Assembly: GCA_905221605.1 (NCBI GenBank)
Contig: CAJNDS010000120.1
Location: forward strand, 157,910 to 221,909
DNA: 64,000 nucleotides
Direction of reading: 5' to 3'
Source: Symbiodinium natans
Lineage: Eukaryota; Sar; Dinophyceae; Suessiales; Symbiodiniaceae
Positions 21,960-33,125 of this stretch are shown here, piece by piece. Each line of letters begins with the position of its first letter. Position 1 is the first letter of the stretch. The notes beneath the pieces were generated by a model. It did not search any database, was not told where the DNA came from, and saw only the letters and a list, made by a program, of their open reading frames with translations. The translations under genes were made by a program, and so were the position numbers.

Positions 21960-23640
21960 GCACATCTCCATCAACATCGGCCCTTGCCTTTTTCTTTGAA
22001 TCCACCAGGTGTAGGCGCCAGTGCTTGCATCTGCAAAGCACTTGATCTGGTGCCCCTCTTCGCGCAGGAAATCTGACAGGGCGAAGAGCCACCTGAACAG
22101 CAAGGAACACGGGTGCAGGCGGCAGCGTGACTCACCTCGGACCTGCACAAAGAAAACGAGACAGGATGCTAGGGCCGTTCTCAAGCTCGGCATGCAAGGA
22201 TGTGCAAGGGGGCCTTTGATCTTCCAAGGGATCCGGGCCCAAAGTCAGCAGCTGCATTCCACCTGTGCCGGAGCACGTGAAAAAGGTTTCGCACTCGAAG
22301 CTAGGTAACTGGTTGTGTGACATCAGGCAGAGCACCTAGCATCATCACGCCACCCGAGTTCAAGAAGTGCTCGTATATCATCTGGCCAGAGCTTTGATGA
22401 CACTCTTAAGCGGCAACCCAAAGCCTTTGCAAGGTCCATGGGACCCCAATTACAGCACGCTCATTTCTCGGCAACTTCTGAGACGTCGCCTCCAGCGTTC
22501 CGACCGGGTCTGCCAGCCAGATCCACGTCACCCAAGAAATGATGAGATCGAAGGTCCGGCCCTGGAGAGCCGGACAGCTGGTCAGGTCCTCGGAGCTCTT
22601 GGGGGGGGGGGGCTCTTTGAGGCTATTTCAGGCCATTTGAGGGCCTCTGCCGAAGTGTTCCATTGCTCTGCTTGCCAACTTCAGCCTGCTCCCAATTTCA
22701 AGTCAAGCCGTAGTAGAATTTTCATGCAACCTCAACCTCTTCATAACCTGGTGTTCGTGGCGACTCTTCTGCCCCCCGGAATCGGACTGGCGTTTCATGC
22801 AGAAACTCGATGTTGAACAGCGTTGTCGAAAGCAACTTCCATCAACAAGCACTTGTCGCTTAAGGCAAGTCAGGATGCTCGCCACGACTTGTGGCTCCCC
22901 AGTCTACGCTTCGTTTTCGCTTCTTTCCGAAATTTGGGCTTTGGTCGGTGGATTTCCACTCAAGCTCACAGCTCTCACGGGATGTTGAAGTTTAGCTGCT
23001 GCAGCTTCAGCCTGGCATCGCTGAAAATGAACTAATCCTGGGCGCAGAATCCTGCACCCTTAAGCTGAGCTGCGTCGATGTTCCAGATGATATATGACGC
23101 ATCAGAGTCTGCACCTCCCGCACTTCGCAGGTCGAAAGGCTCAGTGCCAGCCAGCACCTCTTCACAAGACAAGCACGACAAGTAATGATCCCCAGGCAAA
23201 ACAGAACGAATCAGCCAAGCAGACATGGCATGTCTAAACCCGCTTGCCTCAAGACCACGTGAATCCTCACAGGCAACCAGATGAGCGACCAACCATCATT
23301 CCGAGAAATCTCAGCATCTGCTGGCTGGCGGTGTCCTCAGCCGTCACACCCACGATGTTCTCCCAGCTGAGGCCAAAGTGAGAGTGCAGAGCAAAGAGCG
23401 ACTGGCCGTCGCCACAGCCCAGGTCCTTAGCAAACATTGGCCTGTAACACTCAGCGTGGCTTCAGCGTCATTGCCATGCAGTTATCGAGCTGCAACTTTA
23501 CACCTCAGAACCTGGCCCAGCCAGTCCACCCATAAATTTGGAGCACAGCTCCAAAAATTCCTATCAATACGTACAATCAAACGGCTGCCAAGGGTCCAGG
23601 ACTGTGAAGTTCTCCTGAGTGCCGTGCAACGACGTATGCA
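21960..23640 (-). CDS. SAM-dependent methyltransferase, multi-exon
   Basis: In minus order: 23504-23560 (EFLELCSKFMGG, ends at a GT donor); 23294-23425 (DLGCGDGQSLF then NIVGVTAEDTASQQM); from 23247 (AWLIRSVLPGDHYL to YIIWNIDAAQLK); about 22981-23020 (RCQAEAAAAKLQ); from 22561 (FDLIISWVTWIWLADP); from 22381 (HFLNSGGVMMLGALPD); and about 22000-22120 (LSDFLREEGHQIKCFADA). DLGCGDG is the glycine-rich SAM-binding motif I of class I methyltransferases, NIVGVTAED fits the motif II strand, FDLIISW the motif IV strand, and NSGGVMML the usual GG-containing post-III motif. The first two mapped exons join in phase 0 across a 78-nt intron. The substrate cannot be told. Start codon, last exon and some middle exons are unresolved. 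Confidence 0.6.
22603..22615. repeat. Poly-G tract
   Basis: A run of about 13 G on the plus strand, just upstream (in minus-strand terms) of the FDLIISW exon of the methyltransferase gene and therefore probably intronic. Confidence 0.6.
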
Positions 23641-23699
23641 CATTCCCCCGCAGATGTCTTGAAACAACTGCTCCCACGCGGCTTTGCATTGGTGTCGTC

Positions 23700-23815
23700 T
23701 GCAGAACCCCCACCACCACCCCCCACCCCCCCGCCCCCACCACCGCCCCCAGACCCCCACCCCACCCTTCCGCCACCGCCCAGGATCCCCGCCCCACCCA
23801 GGCCCCCACCCACAC
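23700..23815. repeat. C-rich CCCACC tract
   Basis: C-rich low-complexity stretch dominated by CCCACC and CCGCCC words. The Gly/Trp-rich minus-strand frames here are compositional. Confidence 0.7.
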
Positions 23816-24221
23816 GTGGATGCTGGCCGCAGGCTCCGTGATGAGGCTGGGAGGTCTACTGGCAAATTCAAGCTTTCCGGCATTCAAGAATTGTGCATAA
23901 ATGTTGGAAATTCGTTTGCAGGTTAGATTGCGCAAAATGGCGTTGACAGTTTGCTGGAGTCTTTTCGGGCTCAACAAATCTCAACGAAAGAAAATACACC
24001 GTGCCATTTCGGCCGTGCCGCTCGCTTGCCCACAGGCGACAACGTCTCTACGAGATCGCTAAGCCCGAAAATCCGCTCCTCACAAGATCTGGTCATACGC
24101 GCTTCTGCAACAAGCTCAGGCTTGCAAACACTATGAACATCTAACATGTTGATCCTTCAGTAGTGCGTAGGCTGCAGGTCATGTTGCGCACATTGCTTTG
24201 CCGACAACCTTTGCAAGCCAC

Positions 24222-24408
24222 CGTATTATAATTATTATCATCATTATTATTAAAAAATTTAATTATTTGTATTATCATTACTATTCTTCTTCTTAGTAGT
24301 AGTAGTCGTCGTCGTAGTAGTAGTAGTAGTAGTGGTGCTATTTGTATCGGTCTTATTATTGTTATCGTTATTATTGTGATTTTTCTTATTTTGATTATTA
24401 GTATTACC
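24222..24408. repeat. AT-rich trinucleotide repeat (ATT/GTA)
   Basis: Imperfect ATT, TTC and (GTA)n/(GTC)n repeats on the plus strand. It is far more AT-rich than its surroundings and is a decayed compound microsatellite. Confidence 0.85.
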
Positions 24409-24716
24409 AGGTTACCAATGTGTCCCGTGTCGTGACGTTCTCGGCGCAGTCCCACACGAAGCCTGACAGCTCGTAGTCCTGAGCCGCTTGTAAATCGAAG
24501 CGCACGGAACCAACATGTTCGTGTGGCCGTTTGCAACATGGGGCAAAGTCTGCTTTAAGGCCAGGACCTCCATAAGGTACCCCTGATATCGTCAACCCTC
24601 ACATGTGTTCAGCCGAAGCTTCCAGTGAACCAACCGCTCCATACTTCTTGTCTCGGCCTGCTCTCATCGAAAGCAGAAGATGCAAAAACACAGCAGCAAC
24701 CCAAAACCCAAAACCC

Positions 24717-25098
24717 TTAAGCATCTAGGAATCCCAAATAATTACCAAAGCCGGCATTTTGAGCTTCCATGACTCCATGGATCAAACGCTCCCTGCCTGC
24801 ATTCTCTTGTTCTGCAAACTTCGCTGCAATTCCCCGTCGAACTCGTTCGGGCCGTTTGGAGGCCAGTTCCCCGCTATCTTCCCACAAAGGCATTGCGCTT
24901 CTGGAATCTGGAACGCAAAACAACTTCGCACGTCGCGGGCCTAGATGACATGCTGGTAAATATTTTGGCTGCGCCACTGCTTTGTGATTGCGCCGCATAT
25001 GCTGTGAACATGGCCGGCAACAGGTGCAGATCCACATCGCCAAAATTGGATGAGCATGCAGGTGGCTTATTGCCGGCTCCGAGCTCAAAGCTGCACAT
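24717..25098 (-). CDS. Unidentified gene, terminal exons
   Basis: A minus-strand frame from 25098 reads through GDVDLHLLPAMFTAYAAQ and PATCEVVLRSRFQ. In another frame closer to the stop, PLWEDSGELASKRPERVRRG leads to ERLIHGVMEAQNAGFGNYLG and a stop at 24717, with agattccag near 24900 as a plausible acceptor. The composition is protein-like, but there is no recognised domain. The open frame starts with ATG at 25098 but could continue upstream. Confidence 0.35.
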
Positions 25099-25759
25099 CG
25101 GAACAGCCTCGATCTAGGAGGCGTCAAGCATCCTGCCATTTCGCGATGCAGTTGGAGCTGCTGACCTTGCAAAGACAGATCGACCGCGACAACGATTGCA
25201 ATGGCAATGGTTATGAACAAAGGTAGATCACAACCGCGCCACATGTAGATGTGTTCGACACAGCACATGAATGGGCAGCGCAAAAAAAAATGAGCTTGAA
25301 ATAACGGGTGGGGGCTGTTTCCTTCCAAGCGGCGACAGAAAACTTGTCATCACCTATATCCAGGTCGACCTCTCAAGCACAAGCCACAACGAGATACTGA
25401 CGAAAGCATTCTCTAGGACGTACCGCAGACTTGTGGACGTTTCGGTTTTTCAGGACATGCGGAAGCTACGGTCGGAGGATCGGATAGGAGCCTGCTTTTG
25501 GAAACTGAGCGAGTGCGGTCGGCTCTTTTCCAGGATGCAGACACATGGGCATCCCACATTTCGGCTTCCACATGATGACAAAGTCCTGTTTCGCAAACCG
25601 TGCGGGGATCTCGACTCGAGCCTCCATTTCATTCTTTTGCTCACCCCGGCGTCAAAGAAATGATCGCCGTACGGGCTCTCGGTACCAGGAGTCGGCAACG
25701 CGGCTGAACACTTCTACCGGCATAAGACGCCAAAAACTAAATAGTCGTTCAGGGCTCAC

Positions 25760-27466
25760 ACGGATCGTGTAGAGAGAAGGCGGCTGGGGCACACAGTGCC
25801 CCTCCTCGCCTGACCCTCGAGCGTGGGCGAGGTAATCTCATCCAGAATCAGTTCAACATTCCACACACACACACACACCCACGCGCACACACACACACAC
25901 AGAGACAGCCAGCAAGTATGGAGTGGTTGGGCCTCGTCCCCATAGCGGAAGCGGACCATGTCGCCAACCTGTGTGCCAACATGCAAAATGCCTCTTCACG
26001 CATCTTCACACTAGCCACAAAAACGAGCAAACAAAAGGGAGAACGCCCCTGACCCTTGCATAATTCCAGGATCCATCATGCGGCACTTTAGCTACTGTAG
26101 TTGACAACGTGGCCAGGTTCAGCCGTGGCAGGACATTTGGTTCCGCAGGATCCTGCACTCGTGACACTCCCATCGTTCCACCACCCCGGTCCCACCTGCA
26201 CAGGCGCCGGCTGCTCGTCTCCTAGGCTGCAGACATGCTTAGCTACGCGCTTTGGCAACTCCACATCCACTCGCAAACTTCCAGTCCCAGGACTCCCAGG
26301 ATGGATGTACAAGTGATTTTTGTGGAGGAGGTCTGCCCTGCACCCCCGGGGAAGACGCAGAACTCAAACACTCTTGGTACCCGTCCATTGGCTAGAACGA
26401 CGCCCGGGCCAACAGCAATCACCTGTGATACAAAGGAAGGATGTCACGATGACATGAGATTCTAAGAAGATGAAAGAAGATTCTTGCCGGCGTTCGTATG
26501 CTTTGGTTGCATATGGACCCATTGACACATGGCCATGTTATGGGACTCTGGTAAAAAGGCAAAAAAGGCCACGCTAGTAGGCTCTATCTCGCCATGGCTG
26601 GCGCGAATGTCAGAATGAGCAGAATCGGCCTTGCCGGCGGTCGTGGTCTGTTTAGAGGCCTCCTTCGAGAGGAGCAAGCCGAAAGACGTCTCCTGCACGG
26701 CGTGTGCATGTAGACTTCTTCGCAGTTGCTCTTCCTTCTATATCTTCCATGACATGGCACTTGCTGGTGTGCTCTGCGCCGGCTTTGCGAATGATTTTGG
26801 AACACTTGCAGGCATGGCCAGCGTGGTGCTCATCGCTGCTCCAGCCTCCTCCTTGGCCAACAGCTTCACAAGAACCTTGCGATCATTCAACGCGCCGGAC
26901 GGGTGGCACCCGGTGTGAGTCGACCTGCCTTGCCCCGAGGCATGGAGACCTGCTCTAGCGAAGGCTCCTCGCCTCAGGTCACACACACACACAAAAGCCC
27001 TTCAAAAGCCCTTGTTTTTGCATGTCCTTTCATATCAGGTTTCCAGAGGTGCGACTCCAGGCCCGGCCTTCGTACTTCAGGAGGACATCGTCCTCTCTGA
27101 CCTTAAATCTTCCAAGAGAACTGCGCAGTTCTCAAGGGCACGAGGACGAAAGGAACTGAATCGCCAAGCCTAAGCTGAGTCCGGGCCACCAAGGCTCGGT
27201 TTTCAGAAGTTCAGGACTCATCTTTACCTGCTACTCTTGAGGTCGCAACGAGGATGTGATCCTCCCCACTGCATTCGATGGTTTCAGATGCACCATACCT
27301 CAGAGAGCAGTCCCGCATGTCTTCGTGCCCGGATTTGGACCGAAGTAGGATTAACGGAATCATCTGCTGCTTGCAAGAGGAATTTACTGGCAGGCACAAT
27401 GGGGCAAGGACCGGAAGCCGTACAACGCAGCTCTACTTTCTGAGGCATCCGCTTGCTGTACAAAAC
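25760..27466 (-). CDS. Multi-exon gene of unknown function
   Basis: In minus order: 27299-27466 (KVELRCTASGPCPIVPASKF, ends CTCTCTGAG|GTATGG); a 30-nt putative intron; a short exon ending GCAG|GTAAAG; an exon after ctgcgcag near 27124 (REDDVLLKYEGRAWSRTSG); near 26765-26885 (VLVKLLAKEEAGAAMSTT); about 26485-26697 after gtgcag (FGLLLSKEASKQTTTAGKAD); about 26320-26425 (VIAVGPGVVLANGRVPRVFE); about 26088-26312 (RVDVELPKRVAKHVCSLGDE, PATAEPGHVVNYSS, stop); and exon-like VGDMVRFRYGDEAQPL near 25940, interrupted by a CA repeat, with NVELILDEITSPTLEGQARR near 25800. The first three pieces keep reading phase; later joins are unresolved. This could be two genes. The VREDDVLLKY and VGDMVRFRY pieces look like small beta-barrel strands, but I cannot name a family. 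Confidence 0.4.
25858..25903. repeat. CA microsatellite
   Basis: (CA)n interrupted by CACGCGCA. It probably lies in an intron of the surrounding minus-strand gene model. Confidence 0.8.
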
Positions 27467-27488
27467 CTGACACAATGATCATGATCTA

Positions 27489-27567
27489 CCCTACAACAAA
27501 CCCTAAACCCTGAACCCTTTGCCCTAAACCCTGAACCCTGAACCCTAAACCCTAAACCCTAAACCCT
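27489..27567. repeat. Interstitial telomere-like CCCTAAA block
   Basis: About ten CCCTAAA/CCCTGAA units, the last four perfect. It sits immediately upstream, in minus-strand terms, of the exon chain beginning at 27466. Confidence 0.85.
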
Positions 27568-27569
27568 AC

Positions 27570-28324
27570 GGGCTTCTTTAAGGTACACAGCTTCTTTGCC
27601 TGGAAAATGAAGGTGGCGTGGACAATTCTTTCGTGCTTGGGTAGGCTTGCGAGGCCCGCATGTCCGGTCCTACAGCAGGAAACCATGGGGATGCCACCCA
27701 AACCACAACAGAAATGCTCATTCCGACCTGCAACTGAAGCCCTAAAAGCCACATGGCCGGGCGATACAGATTCGGGGGGTTTCGGATTATCGGGGACCCC
27801 CCCCCCCCCCCAATTTTTAACCCCAAATGGTAGGATCCAATTATATCGTAAATCCCCTGTTGGAGAGAAGGATGGCCCGGGCCTGGTTGTCAGTGTCAGG
27901 GCTCGTTTAAGTTGCCGTTGCCCGCTGCTATATTTGCTGCTCCGATGATCGGGGGTTGCTCAATTTGCTCATGCTTGCTTTTGTGGACTTCTCTTCGACC
28001 CGGAATCCTCCGTTTGCCATTTCGAGGCCTGTCTCCTCTGCTCCATTCACACGTTTTGGGATGCATGCTCTGATGCCCACGTCTTGAACTCTCGCGAAGT
28101 GCCTGGTGTTGACGAAAGCTGCGATCCGACCCCTTTATCTGAAGCCGCGAGCGCCTCGCTGAAGCTGACAAACTTACTTCTGTGCATCCTTGATTGGGTT
28201 GACTACGTGTCGAGGGCAGTGCATATTGTGCTGTTGTTTCGGCCTTTCTCTGCCTCTCTCTCCCTCTGTGTCTCCTTCTTTTCTTTATTGGGGCTTGAGC
28301 AGGACCCCCGCGCCAAGTCGCCTC

Positions 28325-28362
<38 letters not shown>

Positions 28363-28540
28363 GGAGGGCGTGGGGGCCGGGGCCCCCGGGCGTCATCGCC
28401 CGCCCCGGATCGGGGTGCTCGCTCTCTCTCCCTTCCTCTTCCTCTCGCAACTTCGCTGGGCAGGCCTTCTCACCTACCTTGACAGACATGGGCACCATCA
28501 CACCCGACTCTGCGATCGCCTGCACCCCCCACTTCCACTT
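27570..28540. other. Low-complexity stretch without a supported gene
   Basis: Contains a C15 tract at about 27797-27811 and a (CT)n/(TTTC)n run at about 28321-28362. A 257-residue minus-strand frame at 27896-28669 is Arg/Lys/Glu-rich where it crosses the CT repeat and is not convincing as protein. Confidence 0.35.
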
Positions 28541-28549
28541 CCCATTCAA

Positions 28550-30420
28550 AAGACCACACTTGGCTCTCGTAAATAGCAAAAGTCTTGGCAAGGGCAGCCC
28601 AAGGCCTCCCCAGGGCCAACTGCCACTACCTCGCCCTCCTCCAGTAAAAAGGCCATTGCTTGACAGCATGAGGGGCCCCTACTTGGCACATGCACTGCCC
28701 ATGGAAACTCAACACCGCACGCCCCGACTGAACGGTATGCATCGGCTCCTTGGGCTTTTCGCTCTTTGGCAGCAGCAAGCCTCCCTTGCAGGGCACCAGC
28801 TTGATTGTCAATCAAAGAGAGGTACACTTGTGATGATATTGGATTTGTTTTTGCTTGCATGCGGGGGAAGAGGCTTCCGCTGTATAGTGATGTGTCTCCG
28901 CGTGGCCGTCTGGAAGCCAGACCCCAAAATTGTCACAACACAGCCCTACGCTCAAAGCGCAAGGAAGGCTCGTGCCATCCATTGCATCCGGAAATTGTAG
29001 GCAGCCCACCTCCTGTTCTCACTCTCACAATCTATACACTGGCCTTCGTCATCTCCTCCGCCTTCGCAGACTTTAGTAGCACAAACTTGCCGAGTGGCTC
29101 CACCGCACCATCAACCTCCCAGATTTCAAGAGATTCGGGGTACCACCATGGCGTCATGCTCGTAACTGCTAGCAGATACTAGCAGCCGAGCATAGCCGAG
29201 AGCTGCAGCACGCCTTCAAAGAGCCCCGACCTGACGATTCCGATGTCCCCTTCCTCAACCTGAACTCGAACGCGGCATTGCGCTCCTTGAGGGACACGTG
29301 TCGGCAGATGTAAGCACCTGAATCAGGCGCTCGCACATGCTCGCACATATGCTCGCACTAATCCCCTCTTCAATATCCACAGCATAGGTCAGCATGGGAA
29401 TGGCAAGGAGGAAAGACCTCGACCTCTGGGCGCGTCGGGCACGGCAGATCGGCCTTGCCGCTTCATTCTTTTCTTCGTGTAAACATTGCAAGCCCATTCT
29501 GCCAAGGACGCCGCCGTGCACGTGCAAAGAGTCTGTGCGTGTGTCTCGATTACTCTGGAACAGGTCTGAAACGTGCCAGCTGCCGGCGCAAAACATGCAA
29601 AAACCATCCTGAATGGTCCCGCTCTTCACTGTGCGAAGAATCAGCAGAGAAGTGTGGACTGGTTCAGCACAGCGCCGGTGCCTCCTATCGCTAGGCTGGT
29701 ACAGAACGTCAATGACTGCCACCATCCTCAATTTCTCAATCATTCCATTGCAGGAAGGTCGATGTTGAAAGCGGTTATGTCATGCCACCCTATTCGTATG
29801 CATGCCCGATCAGTTCTGACTGTGGAAGAGCAGCAGCTCCCAAGCCACAACGCAACACCTACCATGACCGTCCATCACTCTGTGCACACACAGCCGCTTG
29901 CAACCGGGTAGAATACCACTGAGGAGCAAGACTGCAAGCGCCAGCCTGACAAGCTCAGGGAGGACGGCTACATGTACCCTATCATAAAACACATGCTTGA
30001 GGTGGGTTTTGCGTGCAGTCGCATGATGAGTCTAACATGCCCATCTCAAGCTGCAATAGTGCTGCAATATTCACCGAATTTGTGCCTCAATCCCTCTCGC
30101 AGAGCCGGCCTTGCAGTCTCCACGAGGACTCGGCCGGCTCGCCCGGCTCGCCCGGCTCGGGGTCGTGCGTTCGTGACCCAGCGCTCGCACACGTGGCAAG
30201 ACCTCGACTTCTCACATGGTGTGCATCGCAGGTGTATGGTTGCCTGCCACTTGAGGTCTGAGCTCACGATCCTGGGAGATGACAATCACCTCATCACAGC
30301 TGCAGCTATGCTGAAGCTCTGCGGCTTGTCAAAGGCGGCATGGCTGCTCACATGTCAGACTTCACATCTCAACAGTGCAGCAGCTTCGAGACCACACCTG
30401 AAGCGAAGCATGCCAACTTC
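28550..30420 (-). CDS. Multi-exon gene of unknown function
   Basis: Exon-like stretches in minus order: near 30240-30315 after gcttcag (CDEVIVISQDRELRPQ), with an overlapping frame that contains a CxxC-x5-CxxC cluster (CTPCEKSRSCHVC); 30046-30180 (ETARPALREGLRHKFGEYC); 29860-29980 (HVAVLPELVRLALAVLLLSG, a possible membrane helix); from 29743 (MIEKLRMVAVIDVLYQPS); about 29315-29410 (YAVDIEEGISASICASMCER); about 29190-29275 (VEEGDIGIVRSGLFEGVLQL); about 29060-29160 (WYPESLEIWEVDGAVEPLGK, possible donor GCCA|GTGTAT); and about 28700-28825 after tcacaag (VYLSLIDNQAGALQGRLAAA). Order and strand are consistent, but joins between exons are not proven. No family is recognised. It lies directly downstream of the nucleoside hydrolase array in the same direction. 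Confidence 0.35.
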
Positions 30421-30436
30421 CAGACAGTCTGCACAG

Positions 30437-30730
30437 CGCCTTTTTGTTGATCCTTGGCTCCACCATCTGCGACCGAAAGTAGGCGTTCCAAGATTCGTGC
30501 CCGAGGCCGGGAACCGCCGATCTCGACGTTCCAAATTCCAAGGGGGTTCCCAGGCCGGGAATGCGAAGCTTTCAACGAACGACAAAACATACTGAAACGA
30601 CTGAGATCAGTTCAGTGCGAAATGCGAAACATGGCCATACAATAGTGTAGCCATTGCACCAAGCAGATGCCACGTATGGGTCACCTGCTATGCTTTGGGG
30701 GCAAGGGACCCTTGTAGGCCAGCGGCCACT
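30437..30730 (-). promoter_or_regulatory. Conserved 3' flank of the hydrolase genes with paired hairpins
   Basis: This 290-bp segment, beginning at cagcgcctttttgttgatcc, recurs downstream of the stop codon of every array copy (for example 32832, 34906, 36890, 38935). Most copies hold two short inverted repeats, TTCCCGAGGCCGGGAA and TTCCCAGGCCGGGAA, about 170-240 nt past the stop; copy 1 has one base changed in the first. Conservation beyond the coding region may simply reflect recent duplication, but the hairpins could act in 3'-end formation. Confidence 0.4.
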
Positions 30731-32304
30731 CTAGCCGGTCTGGTTGACCATGGGCCAGTAGACCTCCCACATCTGGGTTACGTTACCATCTAAGCAGTAG
30801 TCGATCGGGGGAGCGTGTGCGTCTGCGTCGTCATAGACGCTACCATAAGGGTTCAGCTCACCATCAGTAAGATTGGATCTCCACACGAGGGATACACTGG
30901 TCAACTTGTCCTCGAACCAGTTGGAGCACACACCTTGCTTCAGCCCTGACAAGACTTGGTCCATCACCACCGCACACTGAGCATCCCACCACTTGGCTTC
31001 TCCGGCTGCGAGGAAGGCCTTGGCCAGCTCGGTGACAAAGATCCTGAGGCCTGGATCCGCCAGCGTTGCTGCCTGACGTTGAAACGTGTTGAAACTGGAG
31101 AAACGTGCAAAACAACTCTGAGTACTCCTAGCTTGCATGCTCCTGGCCATGAAAGATCTATTTGCACCGCCTAGCTGCATACTCCTCCATTTCTTCGAGT
31201 GTCACCGGCATGTTCAGCGTAGCATTTGCAGCCAAGACATAGACGTGATCCGCAGGCAAGTCTTTCAGAAAGCCGTAGACCATGTGCCATGCACGTACGT
31301 CCATGAAGACGTTCCACTCTGTGTCGCCGTGTGCAGTCATGTCAACTCCTCGGCATTCTGGACGAATCGCGCTTACCACTCCGCTCCTGTTAAGTGGAGG
31401 CGACAGGCCGGTGTAGGTCTGGCCCCCGTCTTCGGTGCAGGAGCCCTTCACACCGTTGTATGTCATTTGCCAATCGTAGACATTGTTGGTGCCTGGAACG
31501 CCGTAGGCAGAACCCATCATGTAGATCCCGTGGATGTTCCCTGCAATCGACGGATCCATGTCCAGCGCTTCTGCCACCTCAGCTCGCGCGAAGCGAACAC
31601 GACCCGCGGGCTAAGCTTTTGTGCTAAGCTCAGACAGAGAGAGAGAGAGCGAGAGAGAGAGAGAGAGAAAGCTGGGGTAGCGAGCAGCATGAGCTCGCAT
31701 TATAGCTCACTGTAGCTCAGGCTCCGACATTGGTTGCTGGGCCTGTGGTTAGAATGACCACGGGGCAGGTGGACTCCGTCAAGATCTTCACGATCAGCTG
31801 TGCCGCAGTCAAGTCCACGATTGCCCTGTCGGTCTCATCCAAGATCCCGCCTCTAAACATCCGCTCAAAGAACTCATCGGTCTCAAGACGCCACTGCAAA
31901 GGCATGGTGGCAATCGGACTCAAGCTCGAGAGGCCCCCCATGGCAATGGGAACATCACCCAAGCCAACCAGGCTTGCCGCGGCTGCAATGTTCGTGGGCC
32001 CTCCATGTGGGGTTCCCATCCCATCCGACTCGATCGTGATCGCCTTCCAATCGAGGTTCTCACTGTGCGCCAGGTACAAGAGCGCCAAGGTGTCGTCGTA
32101 GTTCGCGTCATTGTCCCAGATGAAGGGATAAGGCTTGGAACACTCGCGCCCACTGTGAGAGTGAGTGCTTCGGCCCTTGGCCTTAGTCTTGTGCTGCAGT
32201 ACCGCGGAAGCGTCGGAGCAATCTGCGCCTGCGCAGTCTTCGGAAGCAACGCATGCCACTCCGCAGGCCAAGGAGGACCAAAGGAACTGAACGAAGCGCC
32301 CCAT
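30731..32304 (-). CDS. Nucleoside hydrolase, array copy 1 (secreted)
   Basis: Three exons: 31729-32304, 31179-31577 and 30731-31072, giving 438 residues. Nucleoside hydrolases split ribonucleosides into base and ribose. The start is the Met of MGRFVQFLWSSLACGVACVA, a signal peptide; in-frame upstream Mets lie in variable repeats in other copies. DNDANYDD (about residue 57) is the family's Ca-binding DxDxxxDD motif. MGGLSSLSP, TTGPATNVAEAL (rebuilt exactly by splicing intron 1), GIYMMGSAYG, EWNVFMD and KWWDAQCAVV match successive family motifs. The catalytic His of the C-terminal third is not assigned; DAHAPP is a candidate. Intron 1 is GT-AG, 151 nt, with a GA repeat. Intron 2 is GC-AG, 106 nt, flanked by GCAGC repeats. 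Family usual length is about 310-340; the excess is the N-terminus and an acidic C-terminal tail region. The identity is strong; substrate preference is unknown. Confidence 0.85.
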
Positions 32305-32830
32305 CCTCACACCTGACCACGACGACCTCTGCTGATGCTGATGAGCCGAAATCTTCGGCAGACCCATGCGCACACAAACGCATAGAGACGCAGAGGCACA
32401 GAGGCAGAGAGGCAGCGAGGCAGAGAGGCAGAGAGGCAGAGAGGCGAAGAGGCGAAGAGCGGCTGAGTGCAACAAGCAACGCCAGCGTCAGCTGGAATCA
32501 GGAGGACAATTACTAGCATCTTGGGATGCGCCCGTGCAGACATATGCGGAACATGTTTAACGGCCTCGGGTTGCCCGCCCATGGTGGCTAATTTCTATCT
32601 TCCGGTCTCCTACTGCAGAAGCTGCCTGGTCCACCTAGCTGGTGTGCGAGATGCATGTCTGCACAAACTGCCATCTTCTGCCCCTCAAGCCAGTGCCAAT
32701 CGCAGCTGACGCATCATGACAAGCTGCGGCAAGTGACTTGAATCGGGGGTGTGTGACTCAGGGTGCTGCCTCACTTTCCTGTCGCAAGAAGAATCCTGCT
32801 CTTCTACTCTCCTGCCCGCCATGCAGGGAA
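32305..32830 (-). other. Unique 5' flank of copy 1, related to the 5' flank of copy 11
   Basis: Instead of the CA repeat of inner copies, this flank has an 8-bp GAGGCAGA repeat (about 32390-32460). From about 32475 it is homologous to 53035-53430 (shared cagcatgtc/ggttgcc, cccatggtgg, ttctatcttccggtctc, gaagctgcc). No exon is convincing. It probably preserves the ancestral upstream region. Confidence 0.6.
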
Positions 32831-33125
32831 GCACCTTTTTGTTGATCCTTGGCTCCACCATCTGCGACCGAAAGTAGGCGTTCCAAGATTCGTTCCCGAG
32901 GCCGGGAACCGCCGATCTCGACGTTCCAAATTCCAAGGGGGTTCCCAGGCCGGGAATGCGAAGCTTTCAACGAACGACTAAACATACCGAAACGATTGAG
33001 ATCAGTTCAGTGCGAAATGCGAAACTTGGCCATACAATAGTGTAGCCATTGCACCAAGCAGATGCCACGTATGGGTCACCTGCTATGCTTTGGGGGCAAG
33101 GGACCCTTGTAGGCCAGCGGCCACT

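Noticed and set aside
27896-28669. 257-codon minus-strand frame rich in Arg, Lys and Glu
   Set aside because: It is driven by the CT/TTTC microsatellite and lacks protein-like composition outside it.
31137-31715. Plus-strand frames of 120-210 codons recurring in every hydrolase unit
   Set aside because: They are antisense shadows of hydrolase exons 1 and 2. The minus strand has the family motifs, the signal peptide and proper splice sites.
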